Positions 46,734-59,577 of a DNA stretch of 64,000 nucleotides are shown piece after piece. This DNA comes from Kitagawia praeruptora (Eukaryota; Streptophyta; Magnoliopsida; Apiales; Apiaceae), in contig CM075348.1 in the NCBI GenBank assembly GCA_037693485.1, positions 125,313,609 through 125,377,608 on the forward strand, given 5' to 3'. Under the pieces are notes generated by a model, which saw only the letters and a program-made list of their open reading frames with translations, made no database searches and was not told the DNA's origin. Numbering within the stretch: position 1 is the first letter of the stretch; every line of letters starts with the position of its first letter. The translations under genes and the position numbers were made by a program.

Positions 46734-49700
46734 TGTAACGCCCCCAAATCCGGGGTCATCCGATTTGGTCGTTACGCGAAAAATCCTCAAATAAATTCAC
46801 CTGTTTAATAACACACTATCCCTTGTAATTATCCAAAATTGAAGTATCATCTCTGTGACCCCAACTAACCAAGATCTTTTAGGTTATAGGGCTAGAAACA
46901 AGAATCCAAATTCCATTAAATAAAAAGTTTCTTCTTTACAACATTCTCTTTGATCAATCTTAAATCACTGGTATAACTTCGACAAGAAGTATACCAGGCC
47001 AACTAATCTAATACATAATAATAATTAGAGACCAAATATATAAAATAAGTCTTACTCTAGATCCAGGACTCCCGAGTCAAGCCATCTTCAAAATAGCGTC
47101 TTCCTCTTCTATTTCTGAACTACGCGAATAAGTCACGCCGAACTACTTTACTGAAAAGTTAGAATTTAAAACAACAAGTATGAGCGAAAGAAATGCTCAG
47201 CAAGTATATAATAGAGTATACTAAAATACTTTTGAAAATAAAACTTTGAAGGTTTTACAAATCCAACTTGAGGATGGTACCATTTTTGAAATATTTATAA
47301 CGAAGATTTTTCAATAGGAAAGAGTTTTACCGAATTCAAGAAGGACTTCACCTCGACAGCTTTATAAAACGACTTTAATATTTATCTCAATAATTTGTAT
47401 AGCGATTTTCGATAACACTTTGATAACTGAGCAACCGATGCTTCTGCTACTAAGAGACAACATTTAAGAAAATTCACGAAGATACATCAACTCTCAATTT
47501 AACAAACATTCAAGAAATTCTCAATTATTCATAATCTCCTTCTTGTCGGCTAAGTACTTACATACTTAGCTGCCAAACCGGCCTGACAATAATGAGTTGA
47601 ATAAATAAGAAGATCTCAATTCATTCGCGATTTTAACCATCACTGTGCAACAAATGCTTCAGTAATAATTTGAATCTCGAATTTATTTAGAACAATTCAA
47701 AGGAAGATTCGACATTTGATTCTCAACAATAAAATATGATTTTTCAGAAGGAACAACCATTCAAGATTGGAACTACGATAAGACGCCACGAGCTAAGCTG
47801 GGTGATCAGCCCACGACAGAACTCCGAACCACATACACAATGTGATTCTCGATATAAAAGGATCTTTAGGCACACACATGCCTTAATACGAATATGATAG
47901 GGAGACCGGTGCCTCGGTCAAAAAAGGGCGTTCCAATATGATAAGGATATTCGAACGAAAGGGATTCACATTCCCAACAGATATTAAAGCGTATCATAAT
48001 CATGAAAGATATGAAAAATAGTTTTTATAGGGGTAAAGAGCAATTTTAAATTTTCATAACACAATGGGTAAAAATACATGCTTGCGATAAGTTGAAAGCA
48101 GTTATAAAACTGATTTAAATGACTTGAATGATTTCTCGCGAATTTACGAGTTTAAATAAGGCATTTGCAAAATTTTCATTTTTTTAAGAAAGCATAATAT
48201 TTTAAAAGCATGCATACTCTGAACGAAAGAGTACGGTTAGTAGACTTGCCTTATGTCCTAGCTAATAAGTACGCTTGACGATTTAGAGAGAACATTCCTT
48301 CGTTTGTCCCACGTGTCCAATCCTCTGATTTAATCCTCTTTCGATTCGATACACTTGCGGTTGCCACGAACCTGGTTCACCGAGATCGAACTCGCACGTC
48401 GTTTCTACAGTTAACACAAGACGGTACTTCAGTTTTCGAAATGACTCTACGGTCTATCGACGCTAGCACGCCACTCTAACACATCTAACTTAATCACAAA
48501 TATTTCATAAAAGACGGAAATGCCCCTTTTTAAAGTGGACACTTCCCGATGTATTAAACACATCACAACAACCATCAAATCAACCAAATCTACAAACAAT
48601 AACTTTATAACATATAAGGCTTTATGCCCGACAATCTCTAATCACAAATCACTCTCAATTAACAAATTAATTCTCGTTCGTAATCCTTATCGATAACCGA
48701 GAATAGACGTAGACACTAATATCAATTAAGTAGCGACAATCCTTATAATCGTTATCACGTAATCACATAAACATAAAGGGACTCTTAGTCGTTAGATTAG
48801 AGTCGCAACATTTTAATTAATAAATTAAATGCAGCTCTAAACTCAAATAAAAATCTGGACCGGATAGTGTGTCACTACGACGACCACTATCGGCTAACCA
48901 TTTTAACAAGTACCATATATTAACATTAATAGATATCCACCTTCTAACCAAGTCAATCACAATCAGATACATTTGCAACTCAAAAATATTAATCATCACA
49001 TTTGAGCATATAAGATGTTATTGACCAAAAACTCAAGTCCATATTGCATACTTAAACAAAACATTCAAATATATTTCCATGTTTTAATAATATTTAATAA
49101 ATTGAACAAATCCATACTTTAACACGAAGCCTTTTTCTAATACCATATCGAACGCTATATCTACCTAACATAAAATATTTAGTTTGAAATGATCATTTTA
49201 ACTAGGCCAAGTACCAACCCAAACTTAATAGAAACTGTTTTGTAAAATCTGCGCAACTTGCACTCTAATAATCCTCATAAATAGGAAAACCATCATTTGG
49301 CTACAAAACCTCTTTTATTGCAAACCTGAACATTATAAATTTCTCTCATAAAAACGTTGAAGTGAAACTATCAGTTTAGCTAGGTCAAGTAACAAGCCAA
49401 AGTTGGTTTAAAAAACAAAGTTGTCGGTTTTGTACTACTCATACTCAAACATTTTTAGTAAATTGATAAATCAAGATTTTTACTTGCAATGTTTATGGGA
49501 TCACCCTGAACCATCGCTCTAGTAACCATAAAAATTTCGGCTTCAAACATAAGGTTTAAGTTTGTGAAATATGGTTCCAAAATCAGTAACCCGAGAGGTT
49601 ACTCTGTTCTGCGCAGGTTTTACTAAAACATCGTTTTCTCCTAGCTCGTTAATTCAAATGACACACCGTTTTCTCCTACACAAAATAGACTCCAAATAGA

Positions 49701-51150
49701 ACAATTGTCATCAGATGACCACTGCCCAGAACAGGATAGAACTGTCTCGAATAAACAGAGTAAAACAGGACAGTTGCTGGAAATTTCTGGACAACTAGTA
49801 TAACTTATTAAATCGAGTAAGCACCTTCTTATCATATGACATGCAACTGGATTCCTTTCACAAGAATCAATTCAGCAAGCAATATCAAGTAGTAACTCCT
49901 CACAATCAAGCCCACCGGATCTCGTATTGATCATCTCCGGTGGAGAAGGGTTCGGTGGTGGCCAAGAATCGGCACCCCAACCTACTTCACCTCTAAATCT
50001 TGAATCACTTACAAACCATCAATTAACAACATCATCTAAGCTCATATTTAGCATTGCATGTAAGTTTTGAATCATCTCCCTCATATACACACACACACCG
50101 AATATACCTACACACATGCAACCATCAAAACTTCAAAATAAACTCAACCCATTGACATTTAGTACCTAAACCACCATAATCTAACAAGAAATCAAATAAA
50201 AACTAGCTTTAGAGATTGAAAATGGAAGAAGAAATGGGGGAGAGGATTCGGAAGTGAGGGAGAGAGTGAGGGGAGAGCCGAGAGTGATGAGAGAATGAGA
50301 GAAAAGAGAAATGAATTTTTTTGTGTTTTTGGTTCTATTATTCTCCTAATGCCACTTGGCTTGCATGCAAGATTAACAATGGTGACTCATCTTCTCCATA
50401 CTCCCAGCACACGACATGTGTATACATGCAAAAATCTGATCATAATAGCTTGCCACGTGTCCTCCTAATCGATTAATCACATTTCGTTTCGTTTTAATGC
50501 TGAAAATAACGATATAATAATTACTCGAAAAATCCTTTATAAATCATGAAAAATTTATCTGAGCATTATAATATTATAAAACTATTGTAAATAAAATTTC
50601 AGAATTTTTAAACCATTTTTGGATTTATTACGAATTTTAGAAGAAAAATCAATATTAAATCATTTAAAAATCGAATTTCTACAAAAATAATATTTTTATA
50701 TTTTTGAAAAGTCCTAAAAATAATTATTTATCATTAGGAAGCATTGAAAAGAATTTTTCAAAACAATTTTGTATTTTTCATAAATATTTTTCTAAAATCT
50801 CATTTTTACGAATTTCATAAATAATTAAGAAGTGGTTATAATAACAACGACAAACACAACCACACGGTTCAGACAGGTACAGATAACACCTTTAAGTCAT
50901 ATATCCATATCTATTCAATTCAGATGACTCACATAATCACTTAGGCAGTTAAGTCACATTGACTTAATTCACAAAATTTAAAACGAACCTATTTTCCACT
51001 TAATCATACACAAACAACATTTAATCACATAAACGCTTCACAATCGAATAAATATTATAAAATAATAATTAACTATTATCTTCTTTCATCAATTCTATCG
51101 GTCGACGTAATAATAATAATAATTTTATTTTGAAAATTCGGGTTGTTATA
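46734..51150 (-). repeat. 5' LTR of the LARD
   Basis: Full-length partner of 39373-43761. The extra 26-27 bp (ACTACTCATACTCAAACATT and following) lies at about 49434-49460. Near 50250-50300 it carries a GA-rich tract and at about 50085-50100 a CA tract, both also present in the other LTR. Confidence 0.93.
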
Positions 51151-52108
51151 ATATTATTGGCCTCTTGATTGAGTGAGACTATAAAATGCATGGCCGTGCT
51201 CAAATAATGATTTGTTTTTAATAGTCTACTCATTGATCAAGTAAATCCGGATTAAATGTTGAAGAGGATGACTAAAGACATGCCTCGAGTTTAATCTATA
51301 ATATTTGGTTAAAGGGATTATATTACACGGAAACATTAGTCACGAAAAGTTTAAATTGGATCACCAATTATTATTATTACTTGGGTAGCAATGATGTATT
51401 ACTAGATACCGCTCATTGTTTATAATTTTATTATTGGATATTAAAATTATTGCCAACGTAATAATAACCTAAAGGGTTACACACTTAGAACGTTTTAAAA
51501 GGAGTTTTAATTTAAATGCTAGATTTAAATTAAATAATTATAATTCGAATTTGATTTTCGAAATCAGATTTCGTTTTTAATTAAATGATTATAAATTCGA
51601 ATTTGGTTATTTAATTAATTGGGATCAGACCTAGTTAATTAAATTATAATTCGAATTTAATTCATTAAAAAACCCAAATCAGATTGGTTTAGTTAAAACC
51701 CAAAATGATTAGGGTTAAGCCCAATCTCTCTACCCTATATATACATAATGATGTATAATTTTAGGTTAAGTTTTTCAGAAAATCATTTTTGGGAAAAACC
51801 CTAGCAGCTCTAATATCAAAGAGAGGCTAGAGAGAGAGAGGCGTTTTATTTGGCTAGTACCTGCTCCTTGGGTCATTGAAGGATCGAACGTTCGTGTGGA
51901 CGATTTAGAGACACGGATCTTGACGCAAGGGCTGTGTGGTGATTGCAATCTAGGACCTCCATCTTTCAGAATTCGTAAAGCTCTTAACTGGTATGAATTC
52001 GTTTCTCCATAATCAGTCACAACTTATACATGGATCCTAGTTTTTGGGTTTCGTTTTTATTTGTTTTTCCGCTTTATATCCGCTGCGTTTATGCCCCGAA
52101 ACCCAACA

Positions 52109-52632
52109 GTAGTTGACCGTTAAATTACCAAACCAGATTAATTTATTTTTTTATGAAATTTTGGAAATAACATTGAATAGGATGGATCTTGACCACCGTA
52201 TGGTTGGGTCATCGAGAAATATTTTTAAAAAAATCGAAACACTAAATCCTGACCATAGCCCTTAGGGCTATGGCATTAAATATTCTCATATTTTCAATAT
52301 TGATTTTAGTTATTTAATTGATTTTTAGTTTTTCAATGCTCTTTTACATCATCAATTTAATTTCCCAAGTAATAATAGTGGACCCCCCTGCATTCACATT
52401 AATTTACACTAATAAAAAAAATCCCAAATTGCTAAATAATTATATTGAAATTCGTGCAAAGTTGATGTATTAAGTGCAAATTTGACATTTTAAATGCATC
52501 TATCCATCTACATTAATTCTTAACCATAAGGGCTATGTTTAGCATTACACTTTTATTATTATTTTACTTATCTGATTTAACATTCAAACTAGTTAGGGTC
52601 AAGATTTCAATCTTCAGACCAAAACTGTTCGA
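52109..52632 (+). repeat. Duplicated flank block, left copy
   Basis: 524 bp matching 61131-61652, starting with the GTAGT target duplication. It continues with a 175-bp CACTA unit to about 52255, a possible small MITE (about 52256-52540; CATAGCCCTTA at the left and its complement at the right), then unassigned sequence to CTGTTCGA. I count around a dozen or more differences between copies. Homology stops exactly where the GC-rich minisatellite starts. Confidence 0.9.
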
Positions 52633-52730
52633 GGGCTGCCGCCCCGGACCCCGCCCGGGGCTGCCGCCCCGGACCCCGCCCGGGGCTGCCGCCCCGGTCC
52701 CCGCCAAGGGCTGCCGCCCCCGAACCCCCG
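52633..52730. repeat. GC-rich 25-bp minisatellite, four units
   Basis: Units start at 52633, 52658, 52683 and 52708 with GGGCTGCCGCCCCGGACCCC and drift slightly. It is an island of very high GC in AT-rich DNA. A frame through it encodes a Pro-rich peptide that I regard as accidental. Confidence 0.92.
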
Positions 52731-54777
52731 CAATGTTTGTTTATTTATTTTTAATTGTTTATTTGAGCATGGTGCTGGTTATGGAATTAAGACCTTTAGT
52801 TTAGTGGTTTATGGTTTTATAAATACGACTTGCATGTCGTTTTCTTCATTCTTGTAATTGTTTAATGTTCGCACTTATTCATGCAAGAGAACGTGGTGAA
52901 CAAGTAATATACGGTAAATAGGATTCGTTCCCACAGAGACTCAAATTGTTCGTTTTGTTCACTTATACACCAACTTATGATTTACACTCACTGCCAAGAC
53001 AATCACAAAATTGGTTTTAATTAACTAATGATTAATTGCCAACTATGGAAATTACGAGAAAATAACTTAACTTTTAATTTATAATAAACAAACATGGGAT
53101 TTCAATTTCATTAACCACTTCATCTAGAATCTTATGCCCTTTAACCTAGTATGTGACAGAGTTGATTACTGATTAGATGCACTAAACTGATACACACCAA
53201 CTTTCGTTGTGCATATATCATCCTACTGATCATCCACAATTGATAGAAGTCAAGTAGTCACCAAATATGTGTAGTTCCTATATGTCTATAGCAATTGAAC
53301 ACATACCGGTTAAAAATCAAGCATCCATTAAACCACATAGTCAATGCAAGACGGTTAGAATTACACCACAAATTAATACATGTTCTTCACATGCAAAAAC
53401 CTATGCTAGCATGAATTGTTCTAAACCCTAGATCCATTTTCGCATTCACCAGGATCAAACACACAATTACAGATGTTCGCGACTCACCCATAACGAATAA
53501 GCATAATCATACTAGGCAATCAATTCAATCCATCACACACCAAGGCATAAGAACACTTAATTACTAGAATCCATATAAAAATCCATTAAAACCCCATGAT
53601 AACGATTTAGCCCATAATCGACCTCATCGCCATCATGGGTTCAATTGATAACATAATTCTAGAAAACAAATAATAATAAAAGAGAAATAAGGTTAGAAAT
53701 AAATCCCCAATAGTGAGAAAGAGTACAAACGATCCAAAGATTAAGCCTCCTTGCTTGTCACTAGCTTGGAGAACCCTTCTTGAAAATTGTTCTAAGAAAA
53801 TGTTTTTAGATGATAATGATATGAAGAACAAACTCTAACCAAAAATGATAGATATGTTTTTAGGTCTCAGATAATACATATAAAGATGCCCTAAAAATAG
53901 GCCCAAAACAATTGACCCGGATTTAGGAATAAATTTCTGCAAGTCGAGCCACTCGAGCGCTACAGCTCCTGAATGGAGCGCTGCAGCGCCCCTTACTCCC
54001 TGGAAATTGCTATCTTGAGCGCTGCTGCGCTTGCCTGAGGCGCTGTAGCCCTTGAACGCGTGCCATAGCGCCCAACCTAGCGCTCTTGCGCTTGCTAGAC
54101 CCTGGAAAACTCCCTCTGTCGTGCTGTTGCTCCCAAATGCGCGCTGCTGCGCTTAAGGTCCCCTGGATGGCCTCAAATACTTCTGTTACTTGACTTAATC
54201 CCACTCCGAATTTCTTCCACAAGTTCTAAATTAATTTCACACCACCTATAACACCATTTGAGCACCATAATGCCTTAAATGATACAACCTACACAATTTA
54301 CACAAAAACGCATCAAATGTAAACAAAACTCGAGAACTTGCAAATGATTAAAGTTCAAACGGAAGGTAAATAGTGGATATAAAATCCACTTATCATTTAA
54401 CCTCGAATGTAACTCGAGTTTTATTATGTAAGTACATTAGTATAGGTTGTATTCAATTATTCAATGTAATGTACTTCAAGATTGAAGGACGATCAATGAG
54501 GAGAAGCAACCAAGGAGAAAAGAGAAGAATGAAGACTTGTAAATTGTATTTATATTAATCCACCATAGATTGACCTTGATCTTTTCATTAGCTTGAAAAG
54601 ATCACATAGGATTGGGCCATAACCATTGCACGTTTACTTCATGCACTTTACATATGATGTATGGAATGTATGTGTAGAGTAGAAGATGCATGCTTTAATT
54701 AGATTAATGTTGTATGCATGTATTAGATACGTCACCCATGCCATGCTTGCCATGCTAAACAAGATAAAATCTGTAAC
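52731..54777. other. Unassigned repeat-like DNA
   Basis: Phrases such as CGGTAAATAGGATTCGTTCC CACAGAGAC (about 52912-52943) and ATAAAATCCACTTATCATTT (about 54380) remind me of non-coding parts of plant Gypsy-related elements, but there is no partner copy in the window. Around 53950-54150 there is a GC-rich patch with many GCGCT words. The stretch 54560-54777 looks like LTR sequence of unknown family. No gene is supported. Confidence 0.4.
53955..54150. repeat. Cluster of AGCGCT / GCAGCGC words
   Basis: AGCGCT or a one-base variant occurs about ten times in 200 bp, often as GAGCGCTGCAGCGCC-like palindromes. It is locally GC-rich. Confidence 0.75.
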
Positions 54778-55610
54778 GATTCAAGATTTTAAAATGAGCA
54801 AACGATCATGAGATTTCTGTGTTTATGAAACACAGAATTAAATACGAATTTTTAATTATTTTGATATGGGGAGATTTTGTCAAAAACGGGTTTTACCTGT
54901 AAGGAAGTTGGGTATTAAGTGAGGCCACTTGTGACTCCTCCAACAACCTGGAAATCAAACTATTGATGAATATTGATTTGAAGTATTTAATTCAAGGAAA
55001 AATTGGGAATCTTTTTATGATGGGATCATGGTCGTTTTAATTCTAAACCCCTTAACAAAATATTAAGTTTTAATCGGATGCTTTCCAATGAATGAACACT
55101 CATTGAATCCTAGATCGATAAGGGGAATGAGTGCCAGTGGCAGGGGACTCCTGTCTATCGTGGTGAGATGCGACGAATATAAGCGGTTATATTCGACCGT
55201 TGTATCATTGGGTCTAACTTAACTGAGTCATCATAATAAGGTGAAAATAAACGGTTATATTCAACTATTATAAACTTAGAAGCATAGAGTTTGGTTCAAA
55301 ATCTATTAGATAGATAAGAGCAAATGTTGTTCACCAAACTATCCAAGAATTATATATGATATAATTGACAACTGTTGTCTACCTAAATAATCATGTTTTA
55401 AGGACTACCAGTGGTTGACTTAGGATATGACGAAATATGGATCTTGGCTCACTAGAAAGATTTATGGGATATTCTTTCCGATTTAATAGTAAGGGCTATT
55501 AATTTGATAAAAATAGTGGGAGATATATTATGAATATGTCATAATCACTTCAACATAATTATTGTAACAATCTAACTTATCTTATGCATTTTATCATTGT
55601 AGAAAACAAA
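54778..55610 (+). other. Probable leader region of the broken Copia
   Basis: It lies directly before the gag ATG and contains no long frame. I find no initiator-tRNA primer site and no LTR end upstream, so the true 5' part of the element is missing. A perfect inverted repeat (TTCTGTGTTTATGAAACACAGAA) sits at about 54819. Confidence 0.45.
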
Positions 55611-58600
55611 TGGCACAAAACACAAACAACACTTTCTCTGTGCGATCAGTCCTTGAGAAGGACAAGCTGACAGGATCAAACTTCCTAGACTGGTCTAGGA
55701 ATTTGAGAATTGTTCTCATGTAGGAAAAGAAATCTTATGTGATTGATATTCCTCCATCGGCAGCCCCTGCTGCCAATGCCACTCTTTCTCAACAAAATGC
55801 TTATCAGAAGCATATTGATGATGCGACTGATGTGGCTTGTCTTATGCTTGCCACTATGGATGCTGAGCTTTAGAAGCAGCATTTTGATATGAATGCTTAT
55901 ACTATGTTTGAACATCTTTCAATCACAGGCTTGTGTGGAAAAGTTTAACACGAGTAAAGCACTCTTCTCGTGCAAGCAGGGCAACGGACCAGTCGGACCA
56001 CATGTTCTAAAGATGATTGGGTATTGTGATTACCTTGCTCGTTTGGGTTTCCCGCTTCAGCGAGAGGCTCAGGTCGATATAATCTTGCAATCTTTGAACA
56101 TCGACTATACTCAGTTCATTATGACTTTTAATATGACTGAGCAAGAAAAGACTCCTATGGAATTGTTGGCCATGCTGAGGACCACTGAAGCAAATATGGT
56201 CAAGGCACCTGAGAAAGCTCCCATAATGATGGTGGGTAAGAAAGGTGCTAAGGGAAAGGGAAAATGGAAGGGCAAGAAAAAGGTTGCATCAAAAGATCTT
56301 GGTCCTTCTAAGCCCTCTTTCAAAAAGGCTAAAAAGCCGAAGGGAGATGTCGCAAAGGCTGACAAAGGTGATTGTCACTATTGCCACAAGCCTGGTCACT
56401 GGAAGAGAAACTGTCCAGCTTATTTGGAGGATCTGAAGAAAATGAAGGGTGTTCAGATTTCTGGATCAGGTATTTATGTTATAGAAGTCAATCTGTCTAT
56501 TTCTACATCTTGGGTATTGGATACTGGATGTGCTTTTCACATTTGTATAAATGTCCAGGAACTACAGAGAAGTAGGACTTTGGCTAAGGGAGAAGTGGAC
56601 CTACGAGTAGGCAATGGAGCAAGAGTTGCTGCTTTAGCTGTAGGGACTTATTATTTATCTTTGCCCTCTGGGCTTGTTTTAGAACTTGAAGACTGTTTTT
56701 ACGTGCCTGCGATTCGCAGAAACATTATTTTTGTTTCTTGTTTGGACAAGAAAGGTTTTTCGTTTACAATAAAGAACAACAGTTGCTCTTTTGCTTTGAA
56801 TGATTTAACCTATGGTGTTGCGCATTTATTTAATGGTTTATATGTTCTTGATTTAGATAATCCTGTCTGTAACATAGAAAATAAATGACTTAAAATTAAT
56901 GACTCAAATCAAACATACCTCTGGCATTGTCGTCTAGGCCATATAAATGAGAAACGCATATCCAAATTACGTAAGGATGGATACTTGGATAAGTTTGATT
57001 TTGAATCATATGATGAATGCGAATCTTGTTTCCTTGGTAAGATGACTAAAGCCCCTTTCACTGGTAAGGGTCAAAGGGCTACTGAACATCTGGAGATAAT
57101 ACATAGTAATGTATGTGGTCCAATGCGTGTGATGGCTAGAGGAGGCTACTACTACTTTATAACATTTACTGATGATTTCAGTAGATATGGATATGTATAT
57201 CTTATGAAGAATAAATCCGATTCCGTTGAAAAGTTCAAATAATACAAGGCTGAAGTAGAGAAGCAAATAGGCGGAGGTGCAAGTATTAAGATCTTACGAT
57301 CCGATCGTGGGGGTGAATACCTAAGCACCGAATTTAAAGAGTATTTAAAAGAGTGTGGTATTGTATCACAACTCACTCCGCCAGGCACACCTCAATGGAA
57401 TGGAGTTTCCAAGAGGAGAAATCGCACCCTGTTGGACATGGTACGATTGATGATGAGTCATGCAGATTTTCCAATTAGTTTCTGGGGTTATGCTCTAGAA
57501 ACATCGACTTTCACACTTAACCGTGTTCCTACTAAGAAGGTTCAAAAGACTCCATACGAGATATGGATGGAGAAACGGTCAGGCATGAGCTTTATGAAAG
57601 TTTGGGGATGCAAGGCGTTTGTGAAACGTCAAGTATCTGACAAGCTTGGACCTAAATCCGAAGAATGCAATTTTGTGGGATACCCTAGTGAAACAAAGGC
57701 GTATTATTTTTATAGTCCTTCTGAGCAAAAAGTGTTTATTGCTCGAGATGCTGTCTTCATGGAAAAAGATTTTGTTTCCAAAAGAAACAGTGGGAGAACT
57801 ACAGATCTCGATGAAGATCGAGAACCACAAAATAGCATTGAACCTGAAGTAGAACAAGAGCAGGATAATGATAATGCTCAAGAAACACAGGTTGTTCGTA
57901 GATCTGGTAGAATTCGCCATGAGCCAGAGAGATATGGATTTCTCTTGACTCAATGTGGTGATTTGATGCTCATAGATGAAGATGAGCCTCTCACATATCA
58001 AGATGCTATGAACAGTCCAGACTCTAAGAGATGGCTTGAAGCCATGAAATCCGAGATGGATTCCATGTACGAAAACCAAGTATGGAATTTGGTTGATCCT
58101 CTTGAAGGGGTAAACCCCGTAGGGTGCAAATGGGTTTTCAAGAAGAAAACTGACATGGATGGAAATGTTCAGACCTATAAAGCGAGGCTGGTTGCAAAAG
58201 GTTTCAAACAAATTCATGGTATTGACTATGATGAAACTTTCTCACCAGTGGCTATGGTCAAATTCATAAGGATTTTGCTTGCCATTGCAGCATTCCATGA
58301 TTATGAAATCTGGCAAATGGATGTCAAAACAGCCTTCCTTAATGGAAGCCTTGAAGAGGATGTGTACATGACACAACCTGAAGGTTTTGTCGATCCAAGG
58401 AATGTTGGCAAGGTATGTAAATTACGTCGATCCATTTATGGATTGAAGCAAGCCTCTAGGAGATGGAATATCCGTTTTGATGAAACAGTCAAGGAGTATG
58501 GCTTTATTCAAAACGAGGATGAACCTTGTGTTTACAAGAAGGTTAGTGGGAGCCATGTGGCATTCATAGTACTGTATGTTGATGATATACTACTAATGGG

Positions 58601-59563
58601 GAATGACATACCTTCTCTAAAGGCTGTTAAGACTTGGTTAGGGAGCAATTTCTCTATGAAAGACTTAGGAGAGGCAACCTACATTCTAGGAATGAGGATC
58701 TATAGAGATAGATCTAAAAGGATGATCGGTCTAAGTCAGAGTACATACATTGATAAGATTTTGCATCGTTTTGGTATGCAAAATGCAAAAAGGGGTTATG
58801 TCCCCGTGTCTCAAGGGATAACGATCTCTAAAGACCAGTGTCCAAAATCATTGGATGAGAAAGACCACATAAGTAAGGTTCCATATGCATCAGTAATTGG
58901 ATCTATCATGTATGCAATGGTATGTACTCGCCCAGATGTTTCGTATGCTTTGAGCATGACGAGAAGATACCAGTCTAATCCAGGTGAAGGTCACTGGACG
59001 GCAGTCAAGAATATTCTAAAGTACCTAAAAAGGACTAAAGATTCATTCTTGGTGTATGGAGGAGAGGAGGAACTGGTTGTAAAAGGTTACACCGATGCAA
59101 GTTTCCAAACAGACAGGGATGATACTGTATCAAGTCTGGTTTTGTGTTTTGTCTAAACGGAGGTGCTGTAAGCTGGAAGAGTTCAAAGCAAGAAACAGTA
59201 GCTGATTCGACAATGGAGGCTGAGTACATTGCAGCTTGTGAAGTGGCTAAGGAGGCTGTTTGGATTCGAAAATTCATTACTGATTTGGATGTGGTTCCAT
59301 TGATTGTAGATCCCATTGATCTATACTGTGATAATAATGGGGCCATTGCACAGCCTAAAGAGCCTAGATCGCACTCCCGATCCAAACATATACTCAGGAG
59401 ATATCACCTCATTCGAGAGATTAATGAAAGGGGTGACATACACATATGTAAAGTGCACACAAATGATAACATTGCAGATCCACTGACCAAAGGCTTGTCG
59501 CAGCAAAAGCACGATGGTCACACTAGTTCCATGGGTATTAGATACATTGGTGATTGGCTCTAG
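55611..59563 (+). pseudogene. Broken Copia gag-pol polyprotein
   Basis: Gag starts at ATG 55611 (MAQNTNNTFSVRSVLEKDKL). It has a TAG after IVLM near 55721, a TAG near 55873 and a frameshift near 55915. The remaining gag holds a zinc knuckle CHYCHKPGHWKRNC. The protease motif is WVLDTGCAFHIC. A TGA at 56886 precedes the GAG-pre-integrase (LWHCRLGHINEKRI); a TAA at 57240 interrupts the integrase (RSDRGGEYL and PGTPQWNGVSKRRNRT follow). A 638-codon stretch (57243-59156) carries the reverse transcriptase with YVDD at 58575-58586. A further frameshift near 59120-59150 separates RNase H (TMEAEYIAA, SKHILRRYHLIRE). All Copia domains are recognisable and in order, but the protein cannot be made whole. 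The older Copia at 12828-14553 resembles it. Confidence 0.93.
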
Positions 59564-59566
59564 TGC

Positions 59567-59577
59567 AAGTGGGAGAT
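59567..59577 (+). other. Polypurine tract of the broken Copia
   Basis: AAGTGGGAGAT directly precedes the TG of the 3' LTR, just after the RNase H stop. Confidence 0.75.

Larger units (their letters stand above)
39373..51150 (-). mobile_element. LARD-type non-autonomous LTR retrotransposon
   Basis: Two LTRs of 4389 and 4417 bp flank a 2972-bp interior without any recognisable gag or pol. A perfect 5-bp duplication ATATT borders it, and the uninterrupted target can be read at 60170-60180 in the sister LTR. A primer binding site and a polypurine tract are present in minus orientation, so it can be copied if enzymes are supplied in trans. Large LTRs plus a non-coding interior match the LARD class described from Triticeae. 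The word GGACGGAATCCTTTTAAGGG beside the purine tract resembles the 3' end of Tekay/Del Gypsy elements, its possible source. Confidence 0.9.
38772..52108 (+). mobile_element. Copia LTR split by the LARD insertion
   Basis: The LTR runs 38772-39372 and 51151-52108, about 1554 bp after removing the 5-bp duplication. It starts TGTTAGTGTAGG and ends AACCCAACA. It matches the 3' LTR at 59578-61130 with roughly 20 differences. It is bordered by GTAGT on both sides (38767-38771 and 52109-52113). What follows is not a primer binding site and gag leader but host DNA, so it has the structure of a solo LTR. A TATATATA box lies at 51736-51743. The LARD entered at ATATT. Confidence 0.9.

Noticed and set aside
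52535..52804. Proline/glycine-rich 89-codon frame
   Set aside because: It is created by the GC-rich minisatellite.
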